A stretch of DNA of 64,000 bases from positions 556,001-620,000 of the forward strand of contig JAWNZC010000472.1 in the NCBI GenBank assembly GCA_035771165.1. Reading direction: 5' to 3'. The position numbers and the translations under genes are program-made. The notes below the pieces were generated by a model. It was not told where the DNA came from, did no database searches, and saw nothing but the letters and a program-made list of their open reading frames with translations. Origin of the DNA: Paragorgia papillata (Eukaryota > Cnidaria > Anthozoa > Scleralcyonacea > Coralliidae). This document shows, in pieces, positions 1-10,070 of this stretch (positions are counted from its first letter, which is position 1; the number at the start of each line of letters is the position of its first letter).

Positions 1-66
1 GTTCTCATCACCCCACGAGTCAACGTCGTCCTGAAGACGTGAAAATGCTCTGAGTGGCGTTGTATA

Positions 67-404
67 CAGGGTGAATCAAAAAAAACTGATGCCTTTCATA
101 TTCAAATTAGCCGCATAGCGGCTGTAATTTGACAGAAGTTCCCTAAATATCTCATGGGTATACGAAGCATATCAAATAAGTGAACCCTAAATATCTCATG
201 GGTATACGAAGCATATCAAATAAGGTTCACTTATTTGATATTCACTTATTTGATATGCTTCGTATACCCATGAGATATTTAGGGTTCACTTATTTGATAT
301 CGGCTTCGTATACCCATGAGATATTTAGGGAACTTCTGTCAAATTACAGCCGCTATGCGGCTAATTTGAATATGAAAGGCATCAGTTTTTTTTGATTCAC
401 CCTG
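67..404. mobile_element. Foldback (near-perfect palindrome) DNA element, TA-flanked
   Basis: The two halves are reverse complements over almost the whole length. The outer arms start CAGGGTGAATC and the mirror end reads GATTCACCCTG, with TA at 65-66 and 405-406. The TA flanks and the CAGGGTG terminus suggest a Tc1/mariner-type non-autonomous element. The centre holds an extra tandem or inverted copy of the block containing CCCTAAATATCTCATGGG. No transposase is encoded. The short ORF across it is only palindrome translation. Confidence 0.75.
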
Positions 405-670
405 TACAGAGCGAGGACGGTGTTCAGATTACTCTTGGGACTAGAAATTATTAATTATCTTTGTTTTGAAAGAAGAATGCTTTTGTTTGAAGGACGTCGT
501 CCTCGAAGTTGCCGTCGTAGATCTTAAGGTCCCTATAGTAGATGCCCATAAAGATCGGACGCGAATATTTTAACTCACTTGTGAAATGAATATTTAAATT
601 ATACGTTGTAGTCAAATGAATAAGAGGCTCTCAAGGGAGAACTGAAGCTTATAAGCAAGTAAATAAAGAA

Positions 671-878
671 GGGGAAGCACGGGTGGGGGAAAGCACGGGT
701 GGGGGGAAGCACGGGTGGGGGGAAGCACGGGTGGGGGGAAGCACGGGTGGGGGGAAGCACGGGTGGGGGGAAGCACGGGTGGGGGAAAGCACGGGTGGGG
801 GAAAGCACGGGTGGGGGGAAGCACGGGTGGGGGAAGCACGGGTGGGGGAAGCACGGGTGGGGGGAAAGCACGGGTGGC
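671..878. repeat. GC-rich minisatellite, 15-17 bp unit
   Basis: About a dozen tandem copies of a unit close to GAAGCACGGGTGGGGG. Copies differ mostly in the length of the G run and in one extra A. All open frames across it (Gly/His/Trp-rich on plus, Pro/Phe/Cys-rich on minus) are by-products of the repeat. It runs directly into the first bases of the SINE that follows, whose 5' end has the same sequence. Confidence 0.9.
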
Positions 879-1266
879 GTGTGCTGTTAGGGCGCTGCCT
901 CTCACCAAAAAGTTAAGCCCGGTTTGACGGGGTTAGTACTTGGATGGGTGACCGTCTGGGAATAACCCCGTTCTCGAGCTTGGAACACTCATGTGAGTAG
1001 AGTTTAGTTGGTCTCTCCTGTGCTTCGAGGGTTTTTCGCCGGGTTCTCCAGTTTTCCTCCGGGTTCTCCAGTTTTCCTCCCTCCATAAAATTCAACACCT
1101 AGGTCTGTGATTCGTAGTCTGACATGTGTGTCATAAATGTGTCGTAGGGCGGCTGCTTCGAGCGCCTTTAATATGCCTTCGACTCTGCCACTTGAAATTT
1201 AGTAATGTAAATTGCTCTTGAAAAGCCCCTTGTGGGAAGAAGTAATTAAAATTCTGTATTCTGTAT
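863..1266 (+). mobile_element. SINE with 5S rRNA-like head (copy 1)
   Basis: From about 906 to 970 the sequence resembles the internal-promoter half of 5S rRNA. It has AAGTTAAGC (box A-like), then TTAGTACTTGGATGGGTGA followed by CCG.CTGGGAAT (intermediate element and box C). A roughly 290-bp body follows, with the landmark GTTTTTCGCCGGGTTCTCC, ending in a short TCTGTATTCTGTA-like tail. Complete 5S genes are about 120 bp and lack this body, so this is a Pol III SINE of the 5S-derived (SINE3-like) class. A block of the body near 1046 is duplicated in tandem in this copy only. Confidence 0.8.
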
Positions 1267-2099
1267 AAAGTACCTTGTAGTGCAAACATATTTTCCCCAT
1301 AGAAATTGATCGAAATTAAATATATTCATCAGTGATGGAATACTTTTAACGAATTATTTGCATTTGGAAGTTGACCAGGCTATGGTCAAATATGTCGGCG
1401 GGACGATTTCGAAAACCAAAGAATGAAGTGGAAGAACGCTCTTTACTCGCACAAGTTACGCCAAAAGCTACTCAGTATAACATTTCGAGGTTTTCCTCGA
1501 ATGCTCAATACAATAGAGTTTTCCTCACACAACAAAGAGAATGAATAATTTTTATTTATTTTATTTGCTTTGCCATACTCAAACAATACGTACAGACATC
1601 GACACAAACAACTGGCAGGGCATGCACCGCAACAGCTTACGCCAATTACTGCGGTCCCTAAAGATTGCAACAAATACAACTACAATACACAAGATGATTA
1701 CAAGCTTAATCTAAAAACAACACGATATCGATTTAGTTAGATCACGAGCTTCGTTGCATTTGATGCATATCGATTTCCGTGTTCGTGGATCATCTGCATT
1801 AAAACAAGAGTAACCCAAGCGTAATCCTAACGCCGTCCCCGTTCTACATACAACGTTATTCAGATCATTTTCACGTTCTCAGGACGACGGTAACTCGTGA
1901 AGCGGCGAAACCTGTTAGTTGAGTTTGACTTCAAACTATGCGACAAAATCCTTTTAGAACTCTAAAGCTTTTGGATGTTAAAAAACACACTTTAACTCTT
2001 TAAGTATTTAATACTATACGTAAATGATTCGTTGGTTTCTGTTAGATACTGAAGTTTAAGTGCTGTCGTCATCGTGGCTTGCTTTAGCTCCCTATTACC
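1267..2099. other. No gene seen
   Basis: AT-rich unique-looking sequence. I see no ORF with family resemblance, no RNA gene and no clear terminal repeats. Short ORFs here have no recognisable domain. Confidence 0.5.
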
Positions 2100-2400
2100 A
2101 TGCACACCACACCACGCCATATCATACCAAACCACACCACACCACGCCACACCACACCATGCCACGCCACATCACACCAAACAATACCACATCATACGAC
2201 ACAACACAACAGCATTAAAAGGCTACTGCTTTGCAACGTGTTAATATTTTTGTTTAATTTTTCGTGCGTTGCTAACTACATTTCTGCTTACTATACAACC
2301 ACACCACCTCACACAGCGCTATACATCACACCAAACAATACCAACATCGCACGACACAACAGCACACAACACGACATTACCATGCACATGACACCATAAA
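2100..2400. repeat. Degenerate CACAC/CCACAC-rich simple repeat
   Basis: Two blocks of irregular CAC-ACC units (2100-2210 and 2295-2395) flank about 80 bp of AT-rich sequence. The 99-residue His/Thr-rich open frame is a consequence of the repeat and is not treated as a gene. Confidence 0.75.
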
Positions 2401-2879
2401 CACATAATTTCGCACCCTTCTCAATCCAATTGTACGAAAATATTGATATACCTATTCTCTTTATTATTCATCAAATTAGGAAAATTTATAACAAGCACGT
2501 AGGTTTTCCAAGGGGGAAAAAATATCAATTCTTACCTCGTCACACGAATAGTAGTATATCATCGAATTGTTTTACAATGTTCTTCAGTGTCAACTTAAAC
2601 TGACCAGACTGTCGTAAAAAATGAAATGCTTCCTGAATTGTACAGACTAAAATGAGCACTGCACACGTTGGCTTTCCCACATCTGTTCATCTCAAGTTCC
2701 TTTTATACTTGCTAAGAAGTACGTCTTCTTTTTCCTCTTGCTGACAAAGCATCCAAAAAAAGTTGATGACGGATTGTTTCGCTTAGAGAGCGATTAACAG
2801 AGATTAAATTCCCTGAAATGCTCCTCCAAACGTGACCTCGAAAGACGGATGTGACATCACGATCAACTTCACCATCACT

Positions 2880-3262
2880 TCATTTTTCATCAGCAATTCT
2901 TTTTTCTAACTCAGTTTTAACCTGGCTTTGGTCTTACTAGTTGCTCTGTTGTTCTTAGTACACATATATTTATTATTACCAACTTATTCTTATTTAATTG
3001 AAGGTATATTAAAATTAGTTTTTATACACCGGCGTTGTGTCTCCCGTGGTTCAAGCACATATGTCTTTGCTTACAGAGTAATCACTTCAGGCGTTGACAG
3101 AGCAATATATTTTTCGAGTTCCGATGATATTCGAAAACACGTTAGATTATATCTTTCTAGAAAATGTTCATGATATTCTGACAGTGCTAATGTCAACCGA
3201 AAATTTTGGATGACTGAGCGGTATTTTTCGGTTGACATTAACATGTGTCAGAATATGATGGA
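2880..3262. repeat. Interspersed repeat copy A, ending in a hairpin
   Basis: About 300 bp (roughly 2880-3195) recurs at 5656-5996 with few differences. An open frame at 2928-3173 (81 codons) is kept in both copies and begins with a hydrophobic, membrane-like stretch (VLLVALLFLVHIYLL). The family is not recognised. Immediately downstream a hairpin occupies 3172-3258, where ATATTCTGACA pairs with TGTCAGAATAT and AATGTCAACCGAAAA pairs with its mirror. This is probably the terminus of a transposable element. Confidence 0.6.
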
Positions 3263-3840
3263 AAATTTTCTCACGTATCTCTGGGGATGATTCTGGAATT
3301 ATATCTTCCGTTTGTCCCTAAAACTGACTAGCCGACACGAATAATACCCTAAACCTAACCGAATGACTCATGTTTACTTTAGTCTTAAAATCACCACTCA
3401 GTTTTGACAGCAAATTCAAGCTATATATATCGTGAATAATTATACTATATTTATACGTCGTTTTTTCTGTTTTTAGCAACTCGGCCAGGTGAATAACAGT
3501 GCCGGAACAAAACAAACGGCGATTAAAAAGTCGAAAGATTTATTGAAGAATTGTCTTTTTGTAATTCCACTCGCATAGATAACCATTCATTTGTTTTTGG
3601 TTTTATTCGGAATTCTTAATTATGAAGCCGATTTCTTAGTTAAGCCAATAAGCCTTCGGATACGGTTAATTACCTTTGGGTTATATAATCTTCAAAATCA
3701 TTAGTTCTAATGCTTTTTTTCTTGTATATAAATAACAGAAACTTTTTGTGGTTGGTGTACACGGTTTATCTGAACATAAAGTTTTTTCGTATGTTTTCCG
3801 GGTTTCGAAATCGGGTAGAGGCTGCACGCAGGCTATCGTA
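3263..3840. other. No gene seen
   Basis: AT-rich stretch without a supported gene, RNA or repeat boundary that I can define. Short minus-strand ORFs show no family features. Confidence 0.45.
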
Positions 3841-3849
3841 AGTTAAACT

Positions 3850-3950
3850 CAGAGAAAAACTCCGAGCTCCAGACGGGACTCGAACCCACAACCTTCCGAA
3901 TGCCAGCGAAGGCGCAGACGTTGTTATGGCTCCCCTATGGCTCCTCGAGC
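3850..3950 (-). mobile_element. tRNA-like SINE head or tRNA pseudogene, antisense to the adjoining SINE tail
   Basis: On the minus strand the segment carries a B-box-like GTGGGTTCGAGTCCC (plus-strand GGGACTCGAACCCAC near 3877-3891). Upstream of it is an anticodon-arm-like hairpin, CTTCG...CGGAAG. A clean acceptor stem and D arm cannot be drawn, so this is a degenerate tRNA-derived Pol III promoter and not a functional tRNA gene. It abuts, in opposite orientation, the body shared with the 5S-headed SINEs. Confidence 0.55.
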
Positions 3951-4218
3951 TTGGAACACTCATGTGAGTAGAGTTTAGTTGGTCTCTCCTGTGCTCCGAG
4001 GGTTTTTCGCCGGGTTCTCCGGTTTTCCTCCCTCCATAAAATCAACACCTAGGTCTGTGATTCGTAGTCTGACATGTGTGTCATAAATGTGTCGTAGGGC
4101 GGCTGCTTCGAGCGCCTTTAATATGCCTTCGACTCTGCCACTTGAAATTTAGTAATGTAAATTGCTCTTGAAAAGCCCCTTGTGGGAAGAAGTAATTAAA
4201 ATCTGTATCTGTATCTGC
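3943..4218 (+). mobile_element. SINE body (3' part) without its 5S head
   Basis: From CTCGAGCTTGGAACACTC to the tail ATCTGTATCTGTATCTG the sequence is nearly identical to 972-1266 of SINE copy 1, but the 5S-like head is absent. The internal duplication present in copy 1 is missing here, so this copy shows the plainer body. Confidence 0.75.
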
Positions 4219-4475
4219 TCTACTCACCATTGTACACAGATGGTAGACCGAGGTTGTTTTGGTGTGTCACAAGTACTTGTTGGACTACAAGTCGCATTGT
4301 GTCAGTTTATTTTCAGTAAATGTTTTTAACTCAAGCTCTGATTACATTGACAACAAGTGGTTTAATTTCCTTATAAACCATTCGCTTCGGATGCTTATCC
4401 GGCGGGAATCGATTACGATAGAATTTCCGTGTTTCCCCATCTGGTTCATTGACTGTTTAACGTATAAATCGTCAA

Positions 4476-4806
4476 TTTGCTTAAAGTGCCTATGTCATCC
4501 TCAGGGACTTTACATATTTATACTAATTGGAACATTCTGAGAAGATTTGTAATATATCTTCTCAGGCGAAAATTTCATGTTCATGGATTTTTTTTGCCGT
4601 TAAAGTTGACGGAAGTGACGTCGAAAGAGGAATTTGTCTATATGAAAACCATGATTCCTCTTTTGACGTCATTTCCGTCAACTTTAACGGCAAAACAATC
4701 CATGAAGATGAAATTTTCGCCTGAGGATATATATTACAAATCTTCTCAGAATGTTCCAATTAGTATAAATATGTAGAGTCCCTGAGGATGACATATAGGC
4801 ACTTTA
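4476..4806. mobile_element. Long palindromic foldback element (~330 bp)
   Basis: The left arm starts AGTGCCTATGTCATCC and the right arm ends with its mirror GGATGACATATAGGCACT. The arms match inward through AGGGAC..., GGAACATTCTGAGAAGA and GCCGTTAAAGTTGACGGAA, leaving a loop of only some tens of bases near 4635-4655. The ORFs on both strands are mirror images of the palindrome. Confidence 0.85.
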
Positions 4807-4977
4807 ATAACACCTCTTTATGTGAAACGTGAGCAGCGTCCATGGCAGACATTTCATGAATTTTTAAATATCTTCCGAGAAATCAACTGAATTTACTTTT
4901 ATCAAAACTTGGCCTTCAAACTCAACTGAGAAAGACAATTACAGTAATTAAAAAGCGTTTACTTACTAAAACACGGA

Positions 4978-5150
4978 ACGCGGACCCACAACGAGCCACA
5001 CCGACCCCAAAACGAGCTACACCGAGCCACAACAATCCGAAACCACCCACAATAAGCAACACAACGTGTACAACGACCACGACGATCCAAAACGAGCGAC
5101 GAAAAACTCAAAACGACCCACATAATTCATAAATTTAAAACGACCCACAC
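4978..5150. repeat. Degenerate ACGA(G/C)CCACA-type minisatellite
   Basis: Irregular tandem units around AACGAGCCACACCGACCC. The reverse complement of this pattern recurs at 8466-8722, so the two blocks look like inverted relatives. Confidence 0.65.
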
Positions 5151-5225
5151 AACTAGTCAAAATAAATTCAACTCACTTCCACAAATCAATTAATTGGAAT
5201 TGAATTGTCATTAATGGTAGTATTA

Positions 5226-5616
5226 GGGGAGCACGGGTGGCGTGTGCTGTTAGCGCGCTGCCTCTCACCAAAAAGTTAAGCCCGGTTAGATGGGGTTAGT
5301 ACTTGGATGGGTGACCGCTTGGGAATGACCCCGTTGTCGGGCTTGGACTCATGTGAGTAGAGTTGTAGTTGATCTCTCCTGTGCTTCGAGGGTTTTTCGC
5401 CGGGTTCTCCGGTTTTCCTCCCTCCATAAAATCAACACCTAACATCTTAGCTGTGATCCGTGGTCTGAACTGTGTCGTTGGCGGCTGCTTGGAGCGCCTT
5501 TAATATGCCTCGACACGGCCACGTTGATCTGCGTCCTTCGCAATTCAGCCACTGGCTGCAAGTAAGGATGATTAGCCCCCAGTTCTTTATCCTTTATCCC
5601 TTTTTATTATAAATGT
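5226..5616 (+). mobile_element. SINE with 5S rRNA-like head (copy 2), most complete
   Basis: It begins GGGGAGCACGGGTGGCGTG, followed by the 5S-like part (AAGTTAAGC near 5271, TTAGTACTTGGATGGGTGA near 5297). The same body follows, and the element continues into a 3' segment (GGCTGCAAGTAAGGATGATT, then ATCCTTTATCC) ending near 5616. The first 15 bases match the repeat unit of the minisatellite at 671-878. Confidence 0.85.
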
Positions 5617-5655
5617 TAGTCAGTCTAAGTACAGAGATATATCAACAGAAAATCT

Positions 5656-5996
5656 ACTAAATTAATGTCAATGCATTTTTCATCAGTAATTATTTTTTCT
5701 AACTCAATTTTGACCTTCATGGCTTTCGTCTTACTAATTGCTCTGTTGTTCTTAATACACATATATTTAGTATCACCAAGTTATTTAATTGAAGGTATAT
5801 TGAAATTAGTTTTTATACACCGGCGTTGTGTCTCCCGTGGTTCAAGCACATATGTCTTTGCTTACAGAGTAATCACTTCAGGCGTTGACAGAGCAATATA
5901 TTTTTCCAGTTTCGATGATGTTGGAAAACACGTTAGATTATATCTTCCTAGAAAATTTTCATGATATTCTGACACTGCTAATGTCAACCGAAATCT
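5656..5996. repeat. Interspersed repeat copy B with conserved short open frame
   Basis: Second copy of the repeat at 2880-3195. The open frame at 5665-5964 covers the same residues (IEGILKLVFIHRRCVSRG in both). Relative to copy A it lacks 6 nt, which keeps the frame, and carries several substitutions. Function unknown; it may be a fragment of a mobile-element protein or chance. Confidence 0.6.
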
Positions 5997-6029
5997 ACTA
6001 AATTAGTGTAGTGCTACCAAAGTCTATGG

Positions 6030-6512
6030 CGGCTGTACTAATTGAAAGATCCCAGCAGCAATAAAAAATTATCTACGTTAATGTTTAAGATGACACAAGG
6101 GATATTGCCTAATTATCTAACAAACAGTTTCACGTCGAGATTTGACCAGATACATGATTATAAAACCAGGCAATCCCAATTTAATTTCCAATTTCCTAAA
6201 CCTAATACCAATTACATGAAAAAAGCTTTTAGCTATAGAGGAGCAGTGGTTTGGAACAACCTCCCTAATGAACTTAAGTTGACGACTTCAGTTCGTAATT
6301 TTAATCATCAACTGAAGTCGATCACTAATTAATTTTTATTGTGCATGTACAATTACTAATATTCTTTGTAAATAAACGAAATAATTTAGATTGTAATAGC
6401 ATTTATTTTTATTCCTACATTGGTGTGCACGGACTATTGGAAGAACCCTTTTTTCTTTTATTGTATATATATTTTTTTGGTGAAATAGTTCCGTGATTAA
6501 ATAAAGTTCAAA
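6030..6512 (+). pseudogene. 3' remnant of a non-LTR retrotransposon (LINE) ORF2
   Basis: The open frame to 6332 ends like the C-terminal tail of many LINE reverse transcriptase proteins: a TRQSQFNF segment, then FSYRGAVVWNNLPNELK, then a short FNHQLKSITN tail and stop. The palm and endonuclease domains are missing, so this is a 5'-truncated copy, as is normal for LINE insertions. A 3' UTR follows, ending in an A/T-rich run and the tail AAATAAAGTTCAAAGTTCC near 6500. The clade cannot be fixed from so short a fragment; L2/CR1-like elements have tails of this kind. Confidence 0.75.
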
Positions 6513-7120
6513 GTTCCCTGTATTTTCTTTTTCTCAGCTGTGCCTCCTATTCAGCACCCTAAGTGCATTTTGGGACATTAAATCGGTCATTCATTACTCG
6601 GGCTACCTGTGGTGGCCGAGTCTACACAAAATTGCGCAATACCTCCCATATATGGAGCCTACACTTCGAGTGTTCGATCACTTCGAATTAATCGACAGTC
6701 ATGTTTGTGCGTTCCTATTCTGTCGTTGTATCAAGCACATCACTGATCAACCATATAAGCAACATACTTGGAAAACCTACCAACAATTTCGTCGAAGGCA
6801 AGGCTAGCCGGAGCTGTTGCAACCAAGTGGCAACCGAACAACCGGCAACGGTATGTACAGTATATTTTTCTCATGGCTAAACAGGTCTCTACATTCTATA
6901 AATATTTAATACCGCCGGTACAGAGATGAGGATCAAAACGCTAACATTCTGGATCTTTATATTGGCACTGTATACACTTTCTCATACTTTTGGTCGAGCA
7001 ATTGCGATGTTCATAGGTTTTCTACATGGCTTCAGCAATACTAACAGTTGTTCAATGATCTGGCTCACGACTGTCTGTGAATTGGTCTGAACGGTCTGAA
7101 CTCAGGACCTGGCATGCCAA

Positions 7121-8226
7121 GGTTCAGCCAGTGAACTCGATGACGATGTAAGTTAAAATGTGATACCTGGAACGCTAACGAAGGACCAAAAAGTGAGGCA
7201 AAAAGTTCCAGGCCCCTGCGCGGTTTGCAGGTACGATTCAGTCTCCCACAAAACGTTTTTTACACGGCCGCCCGTCTTGAGCGAACTGCGAAGGCTCGAA
7301 AAGGTTTGAAAAAATTATTTATCAAATTATTTTGTCAGACTAAACGTGCATTTAATGGTTTCCCATTGTTGTGCAGTGCTGTTGTTGTTTTATTTACTGT
7401 ATAGCGGTCCGAAATTATACAGTAAATTAAGCTCGGGTCTCGGGATGAAAATAGGCTGAGAAAACAGACGCCTTTTGCTGGCTATGATGAAAACAGCCAG
7501 CTGAAAAGGTGAGAACAAGAGTGAGAAAGCTATTGTTGTACGAGTAAGTTTGAAGACGTATTGATACTTGATATCCAATGTCATTTTCTTATTTCTGCTC
7601 CTTTATTCTTTGTTCGAATGTGTTAAACGGCATTATGATATTTTAAGAAATAATTGACAACTATTTATTTTTCACGTTTACTCATGGCCAGTTGTTGTTT
7701 TCGGTACGAATGCGGAATGCTTTTTAAACAAAATGACACTGATGGAACTGGTACTAACCTAAACGGCATATTCTATACTAAGTTTGTGTTGATTTTTTGT
7801 ATCCTCTTCGGAGTGACGAAACTCTAATATATATGGTTTATAATATAACGAAAATTTGATTTAATTTCTTCACTGACAAACTTCGTGCACGTTTTGTAAA
7901 GACAATGACTTTTACTATAGCAACAAATAGACATATCACTGCATAATCAGTTCGGCAGCATAGCACAACCAATCAAAATTTAAAAAGCACGTTTAGCAAA
8001 GCGTGATAAAATTATTCAATAAATAATTTTTCAAACCTTTTCGAGTCTTCGCAGTTCGCTCAAGACCGGTGACCGTGTAAAAAATATTTTTGTGGGAGAC
8101 TGAATCGTACCTGCAAACCGCGCAAGGGCCTGGAACTTTTTGCCTCACTTTTTGCCCCCCGAATGACTGGACGTTAGCGTTCCAGGTATCACATTTTAAC
8201 TTACATCGAGTTCACTGGGTTCAGCA
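7121..8226. mobile_element. Non-autonomous DNA transposon, ~1.1 kb, with ~190-bp terminal inverted repeats
   Basis: The left arm begins near GTTCAGCCAGTGAACTCGA and includes AAATGTGATACCTGGAACGC and CAGGTACGATTCAGTCTCCC. The right arm is its reverse complement from about 8025 to 8225. Both arms extend inward to AAAAGGTTTGAAAA...TTATT. The interior (about 7330-8020) is AT-rich with no transposase-like ORF. I could not define a target-site duplication. Confidence 0.75.
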
Positions 8227-8465
8227 GGTTGCCGCAATCATCAGTAGCCCGAGTGCTTATTCTCGGTGCTGCTCGGTGCTTATTCTTTGGTAGTACGTAC
8301 TGCACACTAGAATAATTTAGTAGATTTTTCGTTGATATACCTCTGTCCTTATGAAATAAACACTTATATTACTCGTACTATTGACATGATTTAAATTAAT
8401 TGATTTGTGAAAGTGACTTTGAATTTATTTTGGCTAGTTGTTGGTCGTTTTAGTTGGTATTGTTG

Positions 8466-8722
8466 TAGCTCATTTTATTTATCGTGGAGTGGTTTTTGGG
8501 TCGTGAGTCGTTTTTGGGTCGTTGTCGCCAGGTGTAGGTCGTTTTGGGGTCGTTGTGGCTTGATGTGGGTCGTTGTCGCTAGGTGTGGCTTGTTTTGGGG
8601 TCGTTGTGGCTTGAGGTGGGTCGTCGTTGCTCGGTGTGGGTCGTTTTGGGGTCGTTGTGCCTTGAGGTGGGTCGTTGTTGCTCGGTGTGGGTCGTTTTGG
8701 GCTCGTCGTGGCTCGTTCCGTG
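8466..8722. repeat. Minisatellite of GTCGTTGTGGCTTGAGGTGG-like units
   Basis: Irregular tandem units of about 17-40 bp containing GGGTCGTTTTGGGGTCGTTG. The overlapping open frames on both strands (Trp/Arg/Cys-rich and Thr/His/Lys-rich) come from the repeat. It is the inverted relative of 4978-5150. Just downstream, 8726-8763 recurs inverted at about 9078-9112 (AACATATACATGGTTTGGAA). Confidence 0.75.
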
Positions 8723-9112
8723 TTTTAGCATAGTTAATAGAACATATACATGGTTTGGAAACTCGTCCAAAGTGATTGTTCAATGTTTTTGTTCAAGTTT
8801 ATGGAAATTTGTGCAATTTCACGGCGCTGTATTTTCTGTGTAATGAAGTAGTCGTCCAATAGCAACACTTGGGTTTAATTAGTGAGTTGCTTCATCGTCA
8901 CGTATTGTGGTGCTTCATCGTCACGTGTCCATAGAATTTACGTCCATATAAGGAACTCCATTGTCCGGCCGGTGGTCGAGGAATCTCAAAATTTTGTCGC
9001 AGGTCCGGGCGGTGGTCGAGGAATCTCGTCAGTTCAACATGACCATGCTTCATGTTGAAAGACATGAACAGAGCTTCCAAACCATGTATATATATATGTT
9101 CTATTAACTATG

Positions 9113-9540
9113 GTTTTAGTAACTACGAATTAAAAAGTGAAACTTTGGTTTAAATGGACTTGCTTTTGATTAGGACCAAATTTTCCAGTCAAACCGTCCT
9201 AAGTCTCAAACGAATCATGTTCCATTTAACCGGACTGATAGTCATTCAAAATATGGTCTGGAAACTCAGCTAAAGTCTTTGTTGTATCTTTTTGTTCACC
9301 TTTATCCATTTTATAAACCTAATCACAACCCTTCAGTAATATATGTAATCCCAAATTCTAAGTGAGAGGACATGGTGGTAATTTTCGCATTTCTCTCTTA
9401 AAATAACTCTTCTCCTTTCACTCTAGTTATAAGTTTGGGCTCTGCATGATGGCCTTTTAACTGTCGATTGTTATCACATGTGCATGGATTGGAATTCTTT
9501 CTTTGTGGTAAGTTCTTAATATTTAATTTATACTTTCATT
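9113..9540. other. No gene seen
   Basis: AT-rich sequence without a supported ORF, RNA gene or repeat boundary. Confidence 0.4.
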
Positions 9541-9859
9541 CCCATCGGTACCCTGTGAGCAGAGCCTTCTTTTCCTTATTTCTTCGCTGAGAGAGAGAGG
9601 AAGAAAAGAAGGCTCTGCTGTATTCGTGTTTGGCTTCGTCCAAGATTTAGCACGAAGTAACCCGTTTTAACACCAGTTTAACCGGTTCTCGTTTTGGTTT
9701 CTGCTCTGATTGGGACTGGGTTCGAGATTGTAACCAAGCAACTGACATGCATGCGCAATGGAAACCAGTCACGAATACAGCAGAGCCTACTTTTCTTCCT
9801 CTCTCTCTCAGCGAAGAAATAAGGAAAAGAAGGCTCTGCTCGCAGGGTAACCCATCGGT
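9541..9859. mobile_element. MITE with double-hairpin ends and a 9-bp target duplication (copy 1)
   Basis: CCCATCGGT lies at 9541-9549 and again at 9851-9859. The 301-bp element between starts ACCCTGTGAGCAGAGCC and ends GGCTCTGCTCGCAGGGTAA. Each end is itself a hairpin: GCAGAGCCTTCTTTTCC folds against GAAAAGAAGGCTCTGC on the left, with a similar arm on the right. A 9-bp duplication is typical of Mutator-like elements. A second copy sits in the selenoprotein M intron near 63.3-63.6 kb. Confidence 0.85.
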
Positions 9860-9878
9860 GCCAATTGGCACTTTTTAT

Positions 9879-9960
9879 TTTTACTCTGTCTAAAGCCAGA
9901 CGATTTAACTCGTCAAGGGAAGACCTCCGGACATGTGGGAGTTAAATATTTGATATGATA
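9879..9960 (-). repeat. Dispersed short repeat with GACGAGTAAAATCGTC-type core
   Basis: A diverged, inverted member of a family seen at least seven more times in this window. Here the pattern reads ACTCTGTCTAAAGCCAGACG, then TTTAACTCGTCAAGGG. Confidence 0.55.
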
Positions 9961-10007
9961 GCTGCCGATATTATTATTTAACTTCTTGCTGCCTGAGGGT
10001 TTGTCCT

Positions 10008-10070
10008 TTTGATAAAGGATAAAGGACTGAGGGCTAATCGTCTTTACTTGCACTCAGCGGCTGCAAGTTA
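10008..10070 (-). mobile_element. 3' tail of a 5S-type SINE, inverted, abutting the satellite
   Basis: Read on the minus strand it gives AACTTGCAGCCGCTGAGTGC, then GATTAGCCCTCAGTCCTTTATCC. This matches the 3' end of SINE copy 2 (about 5545-5610). The head and body are missing, and the first inverted satellite monomer begins at once. Confidence 0.65.

Noticed and set aside
599..927. Overlapping Pro/Cys- and Gly/His-rich ORFs resembling structural proteins.
   Set aside because: They are translations of the 15-17-bp minisatellite in several frames.
905..972. A genuine 5S rRNA gene.
   Set aside because: The 5' half of 5S is missing and the sequence continues into a SINE body also found elsewhere.
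3850..3950. A functional tRNA gene on the minus strand.
   Set aside because: Only the T arm/B box and a rough anticodon arm are present; acceptor stem and D arm do not form, and it is fused to a SINE body.
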